Shown piece by piece: positions 1-7,964 of a stretch of DNA of 64,000 bases. Each line of letters begins with the position of its first letter. Position 1 is the stretch's first letter. Under the pieces are notes generated by a model that was not told the DNA's origin, ran no database searches, and saw nothing but the letters and a program-made list of their open reading frames with translations. The position numbers were made by a program, and so were the translations under genes. Where the stretch lies: positions 1 to 64,000 of the forward strand of contig NZ_JACJSC010000023.1 in the NCBI RefSeq assembly GCF_014697575.1, in the 5' to 3' direction. This DNA comes from Planktothrix sp. FACHB-1365. GTDB lineage: Bacteria; Cyanobacteriota; Cyanobacteriia; Cyanobacteriales; Microcoleaceae.

Positions 1-37
1 TGGGTTTGCCTTTAACTTTGTATTCTAAAACTATCAT
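1..37 (-). CDS. TnpB (IS200/IS605 OrfB) N-terminus, partial at window edge
   Basis: Reading the minus strand from 37, an ATG opens a frame MIVLEYKVKGKP that runs off the window. This is the usual first dozen residues of one cyanobacterial TnpB/OrfB lineage. An AAGGAG Shine-Dalgarno lies about 6 bases before the ATG (minus strand, around 44-49). Only 12 codons are visible, so intactness cannot be judged. It would be the third TnpB gene touching this window and differs in its N-terminus from the two complete ones. Confidence 0.6.
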   Translation of the reverse strand, partial: MIVLEYKVKGKP

Positions 38-94
38 GGAATTCTCCTTGTTTCGACCTGTTTCTATGTTAACACAAATCAGGAAAATATTCAC

Positions 95-110
95 GGGGAA
101 TAAATTCCCC
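95..110. repeat. Short perfect hairpin upstream of the partial TnpB gene
   Basis: GGGGAAT-aa-ATTCCCC forms a 7-bp perfect stem with a 2-base loop, about 60 bases upstream of the TnpB start. IS200/IS605 elements carry subterminal imperfect hairpins at their left end, so this may be part of that end. That role is an inference from position. Confidence 0.35.
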
Positions 111-129
111 TGGGTCGATTTTCATCTGT

Positions 130-172
130 TGTCTGTTGGCGTAGCCTGCCGTAAGGCATAGACACGCTCGTT
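130..172. repeat. GC-rich dispersed repeat fragment
   Basis: A GC-rich patch in AT-rich DNA contains GGCGTAGCC followed by TGCCGTAAGGCAT. The core TGCCGTAAGGC recurs near 48,163-48,173 next to GGCGAAGCCA. This resembles short interspersed palindromic repeats common between genes in filamentous cyanobacteria. No coding frame is supported here. Confidence 0.4.
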
Positions 173-489
173 TTCAATCTCCCAGGCTTGTCTTATAATC
201 TATCCCCACTGATTTTTGCTCCCCAGGAAATCTTCTAAACTGTGCAGACACCGATCAAAAATTGATCATTGATCATCAAAGATAAATTGTTTTTTAATAA
301 AAAAACCTTAAAGTGAACGCACGAGTGATATTGATCAGATCCAATGAATAATACTTTGAATTGATGGGGTTTATAGCTAGACTTTCTTCCCCAGGAATTG
401 CAACTGGATTTGATGCTGTTTTTAGAGCTTTGATCCGCTCTCCTGTTTTGGGTCTGTAGAATCTTTAAAATTCTTATCGTTATGGCAAA

Positions 490-563
490 TTTTCCCCACC
501 GATTCCACAGGTTTTCCACAGTGAAGCGGAACGTTTTCCCCAGGTAAAGCAGAGTTTTCCCCA
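490..563 (+). other. Phased cluster of DnaA-box-like nonamers (candidate initiator-binding region)
   Basis: Five similar nonamers lie in the same orientation: TTTTCCCCA at 490, GATTCCACA at 501, TTTTCCACA at 512, TTTTCCCCA at 534 and 555. TTTTCCACA is the known cyanobacterial DnaA box. Start-to-start distances are 11, 11, 22 and 21 bases, close to whole helical turns. Weaker relatives occur at 200 (CTATCCCCA) and 384 (TCTTCCCCA). An AT-rich run lies at about 285-310. No dnaA or dnaN is visible, so this may be an origin, a DnaA-regulated promoter region, or a titration site. Confidence 0.45.
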
Positions 564-880
564 AGAGAAGACGTGAGGTTGCAGCCTACTGGTGGAATTG
601 GGGATTTTGCCAAGGGGAGGGAAAAGCATGAGAAAAACAAGTTATTTATGAACTTTTGTAACAGAAACAGGAGGTCAAATATCGATTCTTTCGTGACTGA
701 ATAGAAACTTCGTGACAGGTTGTAACAGTTTGCAACATTGACAACCCTACCCCTAGATCGCACAAAATGAATCGACTACCCAATTTCAAATTTTAGGGCT
801 GAGGGGGAAATTAAGTCCCAACCCAGCCCTGATGTTGAAATTGTGCATTGTCCTGTACCAACACCGATGAGAGCAGTTTC

Positions 881-1099
881 ATGAACACAAGTGTAAGTAT
901 CTTGACCGAAATTCCTGAAACGCTGCACGAATCCCTCCAGGGCTATCTGGAGACCCACCCAGACTGGGATCAAGATCGGGTTTTTTCCGCAGCCCTGTCG
1001 CTTTTTTTGTTGCAGAATGGAAATAGCAACACCCCAGAAGCATCGAGCAGTTATCGTCAAGCGGCTCGTGTTTATCAGGAAACCCTATTTCAGTCTTAG
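881..1099 (+). CDS. DUF2811 family small protein
   Basis: The 72-residue product begins MNTSVSILTEIPETL and carries the DUF2811 pattern: a short strand, then a helix with ESLQGYLETHPDWDQDRVF, then SLFLLQNG. The family is found mainly in cyanobacteria and its function is unknown; the layout recalls small ribbon-helix-helix proteins, but that is inference. An upstream in-frame ATG exists at 848, but 881 matches the conserved family start and has GAGAG about 7 bases before it. It stands alone, downstream of the DnaA-box-like cluster, with no partner on the same strand. Confidence 0.75.
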   Translation: MNTSVSILTEIPETLHESLQGYLETHPDWDQDRVFSAALSLFLLQNGNSNTPEASSSYRQAARVYQETLFQS

Positions 1100-1273
1100 G
1101 AAGAAAAATACTCCTGTGCAGTTGTTTCAGGTGAATCAGCAACAGGGGGACGAAGAAACCATTACCTAATTTTATCGGCGTCCGGATCGAATCTAAGGTG
1201 TTGCATCAACAGGTGCACCCTTTGAGATCCGGGGGATAGAGTTAGTGGAGCGCCCTTGAGAACCGTTTACTGA

Positions 1274-1954
1274 TCAATCAAATCGATAACCAACACTTCT
1301 AACCGTTTGAATAAAGGAAGGATTTTTAGGGTCGGGTTCAATTTTTTTCCGAATTTGACCAATATGAACATCAATCACCCGTACTCCTTCACTACTTTCA
1401 TCTTGATAGCCCCAAACTTTTTGTAATAGTTCTTTGCGTTCCCAAGCTCGACCCGGTTTACTCGCTAAACAATACAGCAGATCAAATTCCAACGCACTTA
1501 AAGTGACTAATTCACCTTTAAGATAAACTTCTCGTCGATTAGGATCAATCATTAAATCCCCATAGATTAAGCTCTGGCGTTCTTTCTCCGATGTTGAGCG
1601 ATGGCGCTTCAAAATGGCTTGAATCCGAAGGGTTAATTCTTCTAAATCAAAGGGTTTGGTTACAAAGTCATCTGCTCCTTGTTTTAACCCCAGTTTCGGA
1701 TCTTGTTCACTGGTTAGCATTAAGATAAATACACTGGTTCGACTTTGCATTTCTCGGCATAATGCTAAACCTGTGGTATCGGGCAAATTCAAATCTAAAA
1801 TCACTAAATCAGGGTTAAACTGTTCAAATGCCTTTAACGCTGAATCGCCGTCGGATGCAACCTCCAGTTGGTAGTTCTGTTGGCTAAGATAGCGACTAAT
1901 TAAATTCCTGATTGCCGGATCATCATCAACTACAAGAATTTTTGCCGATGTCAT
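1274..1954 (-). CDS. OmpR/PhoB-family response regulator (paralogue 1)
   Basis: A 226-residue two-domain response regulator. The receiver domain (about 1-120) has the acidic pocket D10-D11-D12, phospho-acceptor D54 in LDLNLPD, T81 and K100 in TKPF, so it should be phosphorylatable. The C-terminal winged helix (about 130-226) has the OmpR pattern ending in RKKIEPDP and VRSVGYRFD, expected to bind direct-repeat promoter DNA. No histidine kinase lies nearby. It sits about 210 bases downstream of a second, very similar regulator on the same strand; the pair looks like a tandem duplication. The N-terminus does not resemble RpaB, so no specific name is given. Confidence 0.93.
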   Translation of the reverse strand: MTSAKILVVDDDPAIRNLISRYLSQQNYQLEVASDGDSALKAFEQFNPDLVILDLNLPDTTGLALCREMQSRTSVFILMLTSEQDPKLGLKQGADDFVTKPFDLEELTLRIQAILKRHRSTSEKERQSLIYGDLMIDPNRREVYLKGELVTLSALEFDLLYCLASKPGRAWERKELLQKVWGYQDESSEGVRVIDVHIGQIRKKIEPDPKNPSFIQTVRSVGYRFD

Positions 1955-2164
1955 AACAAGAGGGTTAAACGAAGAGGTGATTAAAAGGATAAGCTCAACA
2001 CTTTTATACTCATTAAAGGCTTGAATTTTGTCCTCATTTCCTCCTCATGAATAGAGGGGATAAAAGAGGATAATATTCAAAACTTTAATATCAGTAGCTC
2101 CCCTTTAAATTGGACAATTATGTTCACCTACAAACCGTTAACAATTAATGATAATTATCTTTAA

Positions 2165-2866
2165 TTATTGACGTTCTGTGGTGCGTCGATCAAACATATA
2201 TCCCACACCCCGAATAGTTTTAATAAAAGAAGGTTTATCCGCATCAGGTTCAATTTTTTTACGAATCTGACCGATATGAACATCAACGACGCGCTGCTCC
2301 CCTTCATACTCATAATCCCACACTTCTTGCAATAATTCAGCCCTTCGCCAAGCTCGACCCGGTTTACGAGCTAAACAATACAGCAAATCAAATTCTAATG
2401 CACTGAGTGGGATTATTTCACCCCGAATATAAACCTCACGACGATTAGGATCAATGGTTAAATCCCCATAAACTAAATTTTTGGGTTGTGTTTGTGCTGG
2501 AGTTCGTTGACGCTTCAAAATCGCTTTGATGCGAAGGTTTAACTCTTCTAAATCAAAGGGTTTGGTTACAAAGTCATCTGCTCCCTCCTTCAACCCGAGT
2601 TTGGGATCTTTTTCGCTGGTTAGCATTAGGATAAATACACTGGTTCGACTTTGCATTTCTCGGCATAATGCTAAACCTGTGGTATCGGGTAAATTTAGAT
2701 CCAATACTACTAAGTCAGGATTGAACTGTTCAAACCTTTCCAATGCCGAATGGCCATCACCAGCCGTGTCAACTTGATAGTCTTGTTGGCTGAGATAGCG
2801 ACTAATTAAGTTCCGTATTGCCGGATCATCATCGACCACGAGAATCTTTGCAGATGCCATAACCAC
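2165..2866 (-). CDS. OmpR/PhoB-family response regulator (paralogue 2)
   Basis: A 233-residue regulator with the same architecture as the gene at 1274-1954 and long stretches of identity, such as the receiver segment LNLPDTTGLALCREMQSR. The phospho-acceptor aspartate is at about residue 56 if the first ATG is used (MVMASAKIL); the third codon is also ATG and gives an N-terminus closer to the paralogue. The linker and winged-helix parts diverge more (EYEGEQRVVDVHIGQ), and this copy has a short extra tail RRTTERQ. It lies about 100 bases downstream of the TPR gene on the same strand, so TPR protein, regulator and regulator could be one transcript. The cognate kinase is not in the window. Confidence 0.93.
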   Translation of the reverse strand: MVMASAKILVVDDDPAIRNLISRYLSQQDYQVDTAGDGHSALERFEQFNPDLVVLDLNLPDTTGLALCREMQSRTSVFILMLTSEKDPKLGLKEGADDFVTKPFDLEELNLRIKAILKRQRTPAQTQPKNLVYGDLTIDPNRREVYIRGEIIPLSALEFDLLYCLARKPGRAWRRAELLQEVWDYEYEGEQRVVDVHIGQIRKKIEPDADKPSFIKTIRGVGYMFDRRTTERQ

Positions 2867-2969
2867 CCATATCGAGCAGAAGGTTGAGCAAGAATACTAA
2901 ATAGACATCTCAATGTTAATGGAAAAGTTGAACCTACACCTAACAAAATGTCAATTTAGTTGTATTGCG

Positions 2970-4925
2970 TTACAGAGCGCGTAATATTTCAGGTAGTAGA
3001 TGACCTGGAATTTGAGATAAAGCCTGATTTTGTCCCTGTAACCCAGACTCATTGTAGAAGGCACGAATGGTTCTGAGCAAATAACTCAACGTCGTTTGAT
3101 GATGTTCAGTGATCTTTGAGTTAGGGATAACACCCTCTGCTGGCTGTTGTTTTTCTAGCTGACTAGACCCATTAATATCAGCTTGAAGATGGTGTTTGAG
3201 TGCGACTTCTAATAGAGAAATTCGAGTCGCTTTGCTCAGGGGGAAGTTCGAGTCTGTTGCCAGATGGTAATGCGTAAGCCCTAGGTTATTATGAGTCGCT
3301 AACGGATCAAAGGTGAGTTGGGTTGGACTCAGAGCGGATGCAATTGAGAGCGCCTTTTGATAGGCTGCAATTGCCCTTTTAAAGAATTTAGCACGAATCT
3401 CTGACTTCTGATAGTGGTTGGCTAAATGCCAATAGGCTATGCCCAAGTTATTATAGGTGGCTGCACAGGCAATGGGGGCTGATGCGCTGGTACGATAGGT
3501 TAAGGCTTGATGATAGGCATGAATGGCTTGCAGGAGCAACTTGGCTGAGGGTTGATATTGGCTGAGTGTCCAATAGGCGGTTCCTAAGTTGGTTTGGAGG
3601 AGGGCATAGTTGAGGGGGTCTTGTTGCGGGGTATAACATTCCATCGCCTCAGTATAGGCAGTAATGGCGGCTTTGAGATGAGGAATGGGGTGAGTTTTTT
3701 GGGCGAGTTTCCAATAGGTGGTTCCGAGGTTATTTTGAATTGTGGCATAATCTTGGATCTCAGAAGCATCAATTTTAGTCTTGTTTAACTTGAAGTAGGA
3801 TAAGGCTTCTGTATAGGCAATTAAGGATTGTTCTAAGTTTTCAATGGGATCTCGCAGGTTGGCTAAATCGCTGTAGGCTGTTCCTAGGTTTTTTTGGATT
3901 TTGATGATCAGGTGGGGTTGAACTTCGGGGTCAATTTTCATTAAAGCATTTTGATAGAAAATAATGCTTTGTTCTAAATCGGAAACTACATCGGCTGAAG
4001 AATTTTTCTCTGGAAACCGTTGGCGAAATCGCATCCAATACAAGGTTCCTAAGTCATTACAGATATCAATAGAGTCCGGGGAATGATTTAACAATAACTC
4101 GGTTTCTGGAACAATTTCTAAGGCTTTTTCATAGGCTTGAATGGCAAGGGTATAGTTGAGTTCTGAATTGTCTCCGGCTACAATGCGATCGCGGTAAATT
4201 GTTCCTAATTGGCGATAAGCTTGACCCAGGGAGAAGGTATCGGACTGTTGTTGTAGGTACTGAATCTGATCCAGGAGTTGTTTTAAAGGATCGGATATTG
4301 TCTCGTCTAGGTGTGCAGGAACCCCAGGAGAATTTAAGGGAATCGTCTCTGATTCTACATCGCTGGGGGTTGGATCACTCATCCATTGAAATAATCCGGT
4401 TCGTCTGTGCCAAAACTCCGGTGCTGATTGTTGAATACAGCATAACCAAGGGGAAGAAATCCACAGCACTAAGCTACATTCTAAGCTGTCAAGATGCTGT
4501 TCTAGGGTGCGTAAATGCCGTAAAAATGACCATTGTATCGCCGGAGGTTGGCGGGTGAGATGTTCAACGCCTAAAATTTGAAATCCGAGCAATGATTTAG
4601 GGTCAGAATTAGATGAATTTTGAGCATACCATTGGGTAATTGCTTCAAAGGGATTAGGATCGTTTAAATCCAGTTTTAAATTAATTAAGGGTGAAAAAAG
4701 CGGGGAATTTAAACTGTGTTGGGCGGTTAAGATCGTCTGATTTTGGGCTAACAAATCTTTTTCTAATTGGAGTATCAGATAATTCCGCAACTTTAAGTTA
4801 TCACAAACTGCAATAAAAATTTGATGGCGAAGTTGTAAACGGAGCGCCTGTTGTAAACGATGATAAGTTTGCTGATCAGTTTCCGATAATAGAATAGAAG
4901 AACTGTTGCTCGTCGCCATTGTCAA
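2970..4925 (-). CDS. Large TPR protein with a degenerate P-loop/STAND-like N-terminus
   Basis: The 651-residue product has two parts. Residues about 1-185 resemble the N-terminal region of cyanobacterial ATPase-like TPR proteins: a QIFIAVCDN strand, an LVLWISSPW strand and an FWHRRTGLF motif, but no GxxxxGK[ST] Walker A is visible, so nucleotide binding is doubtful. Residues about 225-590 hold at least six TPR-like units with the signature N-LG-x-YW-LA (for example NNLGTTYWKLAQ, TNLGTAYWTLSQ, NNLGIAYWHLAN). There is no signal peptide or membrane span, so it is probably cytosolic. It precedes two response regulators on the same strand. A scaffold or signalling role is likely; the specific function is unknown. 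Confidence 0.8.
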   Translation of the reverse strand: MTMATSNSSSILLSETDQQTYHRLQQALRLQLRHQIFIAVCDNLKLRNYLILQLEKDLLAQNQTILTAQHSLNSPLFSPLINLKLDLNDPNPFEAITQWYAQNSSNSDPKSLLGFQILGVEHLTRQPPAIQWSFLRHLRTLEQHLDSLECSLVLWISSPWLCCIQQSAPEFWHRRTGLFQWMSDPTPSDVESETIPLNSPGVPAHLDETISDPLKQLLDQIQYLQQQSDTFSLGQAYRQLGTIYRDRIVAGDNSELNYTLAIQAYEKALEIVPETELLLNHSPDSIDICNDLGTLYWMRFRQRFPEKNSSADVVSDLEQSIIFYQNALMKIDPEVQPHLIIKIQKNLGTAYSDLANLRDPIENLEQSLIAYTEALSYFKLNKTKIDASEIQDYATIQNNLGTTYWKLAQKTHPIPHLKAAITAYTEAMECYTPQQDPLNYALLQTNLGTAYWTLSQYQPSAKLLLQAIHAYHQALTYRTSASAPIACAATYNNLGIAYWHLANHYQKSEIRAKFFKRAIAAYQKALSIASALSPTQLTFDPLATHNNLGLTHYHLATDSNFPLSKATRISLLEVALKHHLQADINGSSQLEKQQPAEGVIPNSKITEHHQTTLSYLLRTIRAFYNESGLQGQNQALSQIPGHLLPEILRAL

Positions 4926-5143
4926 TCATTTAGCCATTACACACCTCTATTTCTATTCTTCTATCAAGTTGTTCTGGCTCAGGAGGAGGCGACTTTTTAA
5001 CGGTTATTTAAGAATAGTAAAAATTTTCACAGAACCCGCCCCTACTCTTAAAATTCCCTATTTTCCATAAGGACGAGTTCAATTGTATCTTGAGAGGTTA
5101 ACAAAAAATTCCCAAAACCCATCTGGACTGAAGCGTTGATATT

Positions 5144-5314
5144 TTAGGATATGGAAGCAGCGAGGACGACTAAACCTCCGACTAAGGCAATCCCAGCAAT
5201 ACCAGCAATCAGATAATTCCGTTTTTGTGAACTCGTGGGGGGTTCGGCTGTGTAAACTTTAGGTTCGACCGCGAAGTTATTGAGTCGTCCACCCTCTTCT
5301 TTTATATAAGGCAT
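5144..5314 (-). CDS. psb34: Psb34 (ssl1498-type), photosystem II assembly/HLIP-like protein
   Basis: A 56-residue frame that ORF calling with a length cutoff misses. It begins MPYIKEEGGRLNNFAVEPK, followed by the proline-rich VYTAEPPTSSQKRNY and one hydrophobic helix (about residues 35-54). This matches Psb34, a thylakoid single-span protein found with photosystem II assembly intermediates near CP47. Length and N-terminal motif agree with the family. No strong ribosome-binding site is seen. It is 66 bases downstream of thiG on the same strand but is probably transcribed on its own. Confidence rests on recalled family sequence, not a search. Confidence 0.85.
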   Translation of the reverse strand: MPYIKEEGGRLNNFAVEPKVYTAEPPTSSQKRNYLIAGIAGIALVGGLVVLAASIS

Positions 5315-5379
5315 GAGTAAAAATCCATAGATTACTATCTAGGATCAACCATAACAAAAATTTACACAAAAGGGAAACA

Positions 5380-6207
5380 TTAACGGGTAATTGTACCTGT
5401 TAAGGGGGAAGAGGCTTCAGCATAGGTCTTGACCGGGATGCGTCCGGCGAGATAAGCTAAACGTCCGGCTTCGGTGGCCATTCCCATGGCTTTTGCCATG
5501 ACTATTGGATTTTGGGCTAAAGCGATGGCTGAATTAATTAATAACGCATCCGCTCCCATTTCCATGGCTAAGGTGGCTTCACTGGGTGCACCAATGCCCG
5601 CATCCACGACAACGGGAATTTTGGCATTATCGATAATAATGGCAATATTGGCGGCGTTCCTAATTCCTTGTCCTGAACCAATGGGAGATCCTAATGGCAT
5701 CACCGTTGCACAGCCAGCTTCTTCTAATCGTTTTGCTAAGAGGGGATCGGCGTTAATATAGGGTAACACCGCAAAGCCTTCTTTCACTAATTGTTCGGCG
5801 GCTTCTAAGGTTCCAATCGGGTCAGGAAGCAAATATTTACTATCAGGAATGACTTCTAATTTAACAAAATTATTGTCTTCCTGTCCTAATAATTTTGCCA
5901 TTTCTCGCCCTAATCTGGCTACCCGAATGGCGTCTTCGGCGGTTTGACATCCGGCGGTATTGGGGAGCATCCAAATTTTATTCCAATCAATGGCTTCGGC
6001 TAATCCTTCATGTCCGGGGGCTTGGGTTTGGACTCGTCTAACAGCAACGGTGACAATTTCGCAGCCACTCGCTGCAATACTATCCTGCATTTGTTGGAGG
6101 TTGCGATATTTCCCGCTTCCCGTCATTAACCGAGATTTAAAGGTTTTTCCCGCAATGGTTAAGGGGGTATCCAGAAGAGATGGGGTTGGTTTTTCTAGGG
6201 TTTGCAT
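5380..6207 (-). CDS. thiG: Thiazole synthase ThiG
   Basis: ThiG condenses 1-deoxy-D-xylulose-5-phosphate, the sulfur carried by ThiS thiocarboxylate and dehydroglycine to form the thiazole moiety of thiamine, in the cytosol. The (beta/alpha)8 pattern is clear: [19 protein letters not shown] near the start, [32 protein letters not shown] (catalytic-lysine region), [12 protein letters not shown] phosphate site and [13 protein letters not shown]. The chosen ATG gives 275 residues starting MQTLEKPTP; an in-frame ATG ten codons upstream (6237) would add an unconserved tail. No TPP riboswitch is apparent upstream. Full length and intact. Confidence 0.96.
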   Translation of the reverse strand: MQTLEKPTPSLLDTPLTIAGKTFKSRLMTGSGKYRNLQQMQDSIAASGCEIVTVAVRRVQTQAPGHEGLAEAIDWNKIWMLPNTAGCQTAEDAIRVARLGREMAKLLGQEDNNFVKLEVIPDSKYLLPDPIGTLEAAEQLVKEGFAVLPYINADPLLAKRLEEAGCATVMPLGSPIGSGQGIRNAANIAIIIDNAKIPVVVDAGIGAPSEATLAMEMGADALLINSAIALAQNPIVMAKAMGMATEAGRLAYLAGRIPVKTYAEASSPLTGTITR

Positions 6208-6317
6208 CAGTGTTAATCTTGAGTTAAAAAGGTTCAATTTTTATTGTAATTGAATTGAGGTAAAAACCGATCAATTATCTCGGATTTTTGAAGATTAACT
6301 TCAAAAATACTAATAAA

Positions 6318-7151
6318 TTATTTTTGTTCTTCGATTAAATAGGAACACCAATCACTCCAACTTCCTCCGTACAGTTGAGCGTGATGAATCCCCGCTAATT
6401 CTAAGGATAATAAATTAACACAGGCTGTGACTCCTGAACCACAATAAACGATAATTTCTTCAGCCTCTTTAATCTTTTCCCAGCGTTGGGATTGTTCATT
6501 TATTTTAACAAATCCGGTGGATTCTGTCACCTCTTGCCAAGGATAATTAACGGCCCCCGGAATACAGCCTGCAATGGGATCAATGGGTTCGGTTTTGCCT
6601 AAATAACATTCGGGTTCACGGGAGTCTACAACCACAACTCCGGGTAAATCTTTTCGGGCTTTTACGGTTTCAATATTAACCAACATTTCGGGATGAATTT
6701 GCGGTGTAAATTGTCCGAATTGGGCTGATGGAATTTCTGAACTAATCGGATATCCCGAATTTTTCCACTGGCTAAAACCGCCATCTAATAAAACGACTTT
6801 TTCATGTCCATAATAACGTAGCAACCACCACAACCGCGAAGCAAAAGCGAATCGAGAATCATCATAGGCGACAACTAGAGTTTGTTGAGATGTTATCCCA
6901 ATTTCTGATAATTTTGCCGCCAGTTTTTCCGGGTTGGGTAGGGGGTGACGTCCGCCGTGTTTTTGAATGGGACTGGATAAATCTTGGTCTAAATCTAAAT
7001 AAAATGCGCCGGGAATATGACTGTCTTGATATTGTTGTTGTCCGAGTTTGGGATTAGCTAAGGAAAATCGACAATCTACAATTACAATATTGGAATCTTC
7101 GAGATGGTTTGCTAACCAGTCTGGGGAAACAATTAATTGGGGTTCTGTCAT
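6318..7151 (-). CDS. Two-domain rhodanese: thiosulfate/3-mercaptopyruvate sulfurtransferase
   Basis: The 277-residue protein has two tandem rhodanese domains. The N-terminal one (about 1-135) keeps the fold (VDCRFSLANP, HIPGAFYLDLD) but lacks a catalytic cysteine, as expected. The C-terminal one (about 155-277) has VVDSREPECY and the active loop CGSGVTA, which is characteristic of 3-mercaptopyruvate-type enzymes rather than CRKGVT of bovine rhodanese. It transfers sulfane sulfur to cyanide or thiol acceptors. It lies about 110 bases upstream of thiG on the same strand, so a sulfur-supply link to thiazole synthesis is possible but only inferred. Confidence 0.92.
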   Translation of the reverse strand: MTEPQLIVSPDWLANHLEDSNIVIVDCRFSLANPKLGQQQYQDSHIPGAFYLDLDQDLSSPIQKHGGRHPLPNPEKLAAKLSEIGITSQQTLVVAYDDSRFAFASRLWWLLRYYGHEKVVLLDGGFSQWKNSGYPISSEIPSAQFGQFTPQIHPEMLVNIETVKARKDLPGVVVVDSREPECYLGKTEPIDPIAGCIPGAVNYPWQEVTESTGFVKINEQSQRWEKIKEAEEIIVYCGSGVTACVNLLSLELAGIHHAQLYGGSWSDWCSYLIEEQK

Positions 7152-7299
7152 GGCAATATTGATAATAATGTGATTTAAAGGTTTATGGGAAGCCCTGAAG
7201 GGCTTACTACTTAATCAGGAGAATTTATTTTATCATTATCATATCGTATTCTTAAATAGAATGAGTTTAATCTTTTTTACAGAAATCAGGAAAAACGTT

Positions 7300-7899
7300 A
7301 TGATTGCTAATTCTCAACCCTATATGGCGCGTGAAGATTATCTCGAAGCTGAAAAGAACAGTCTGATTAAGCATGAATATATTCAAGGGGAAATTTATGC
7401 GATGGTGGGGGCGAGTGATGCCCATGTTACCATTGCAGGTAATCTTTTTGCCTTGTTGAGAAATTACTTAAGAGGAAAAGGCTGTCGGGTTTATATGGCG
7501 GATATGAAAGCTGATATTGAAATTTTAGATATCTATTATTATCCTGATGTGATTGTTACTTGTGATCCTAGAGATAGGGAATTTCAATATTTTAAACGAT
7601 ATCCTAAATTAATTGTTGAGGTGATTTTCCCTGAAACAGAAGGATTTGATCGCGGTAAAAAATTTGAAGATTATCGACATTTGGACACTTTGGAAGAATA
7701 TGTTTTAATAGCTCAAGATCGGATTAGTGTAGAGTGTTTTAGAAAAAATTCTGAGGGCTTATGGGTTTTATATCCTTATAGTTCAGGACAAGAAATTTAT
7801 TTAGAAAGTCTGGATTTTCGCTGTTCAATTACTGATATTTATGAAGAGGTTGAATTTCAAGTTACAACTGAATCGGATAGAAACTGGGTTTCTTTATGA
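7300..7899 (+). CDS. Uma2 family (DUF820) putative endonuclease
   Basis: The 199-residue product has the Uma2/DUF820 pattern: N-terminal MAREDYLEAEKNS and KHEYIQGEIYAMVGAS, a PD motif in YYYPDVIVTCDP and the following PKLIVEVIFPET, which together form a PD-(D/E)XK-like core. The family is greatly expanded in cyanobacteria and its biological role is not settled. The start at 7300 has AGGA before it; an upstream in-frame ATG at 7261 would add 13 unconserved residues. It is the first of three Uma2 genes in the window. It stands alone between the divergent sulfurtransferase and an MnmD-like gene. Confidence 0.88.
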   Translation: MIANSQPYMAREDYLEAEKNSLIKHEYIQGEIYAMVGASDAHVTIAGNLFALLRNYLRGKGCRVYMADMKADIEILDIYYYPDVIVTCDPRDREFQYFKRYPKLIVEVIFPETEGFDRGKKFEDYRHLDTLEEYVLIAQDRISVECFRKNSEGLWVLYPYSSGQEIYLESLDFRCSITDIYEEVEFQVTTESDRNWVSL

Positions 7900-7920
7900 G
7901 TTGATTATTATAAATAATTA

Positions 7921-7954
7921 GATGGTGCGTGCGCTGCGCTTACACACCCTACAG
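7921..7954. repeat. Dispersed palindromic repeat (copy A of two)
   Basis: The segment reads GATGGTGCGTGCGCTGCGC followed by TTACACACCCTACAG. A nearly identical copy lies at 15,098-15,131. The ends GGTGCGT and ACACACC can pair. It resembles the interspersed GGTGCGT...ACGCACCCTAC repeats of cyanobacteria. It sits just before the ribosome-binding site of the next gene. Confidence 0.7.
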
Positions 7955-7964
7955 AGGAGGAAAG

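Larger units (their letters stand above)
38..880. other. Gene-free region of about 840 bases
   Basis: No convincing gene is seen. Two minus-strand frames (235-564 and 422-763) lack recognisable domains, overlap each other and run through the DnaA-box-like cluster. The stretch holds the left-end hairpin, a GC-rich repeat fragment, GATC-rich AT-rich DNA around 250-345 and the phased nonamers at 490-563. Confidence 0.5.

Noticed and set aside
235-763. Two overlapping minus-strand open frames of about 110 residues
   Set aside because: No domain or compositional sign of coding, they overlap each other, and they cross the DnaA-box-like cluster.
5315-6320. TPP riboswitch near thiG
   Set aside because: The short upstream region shows no CTGAGA-type THI box or the paired arms of this riboswitch.
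7929-7964. N-terminal extension MRCAYTPYRGGK of the MnmD-like protein
   Set aside because: It is translated from a dispersed repeat, while a strong GAGGAGG precedes the ATG at 7965.
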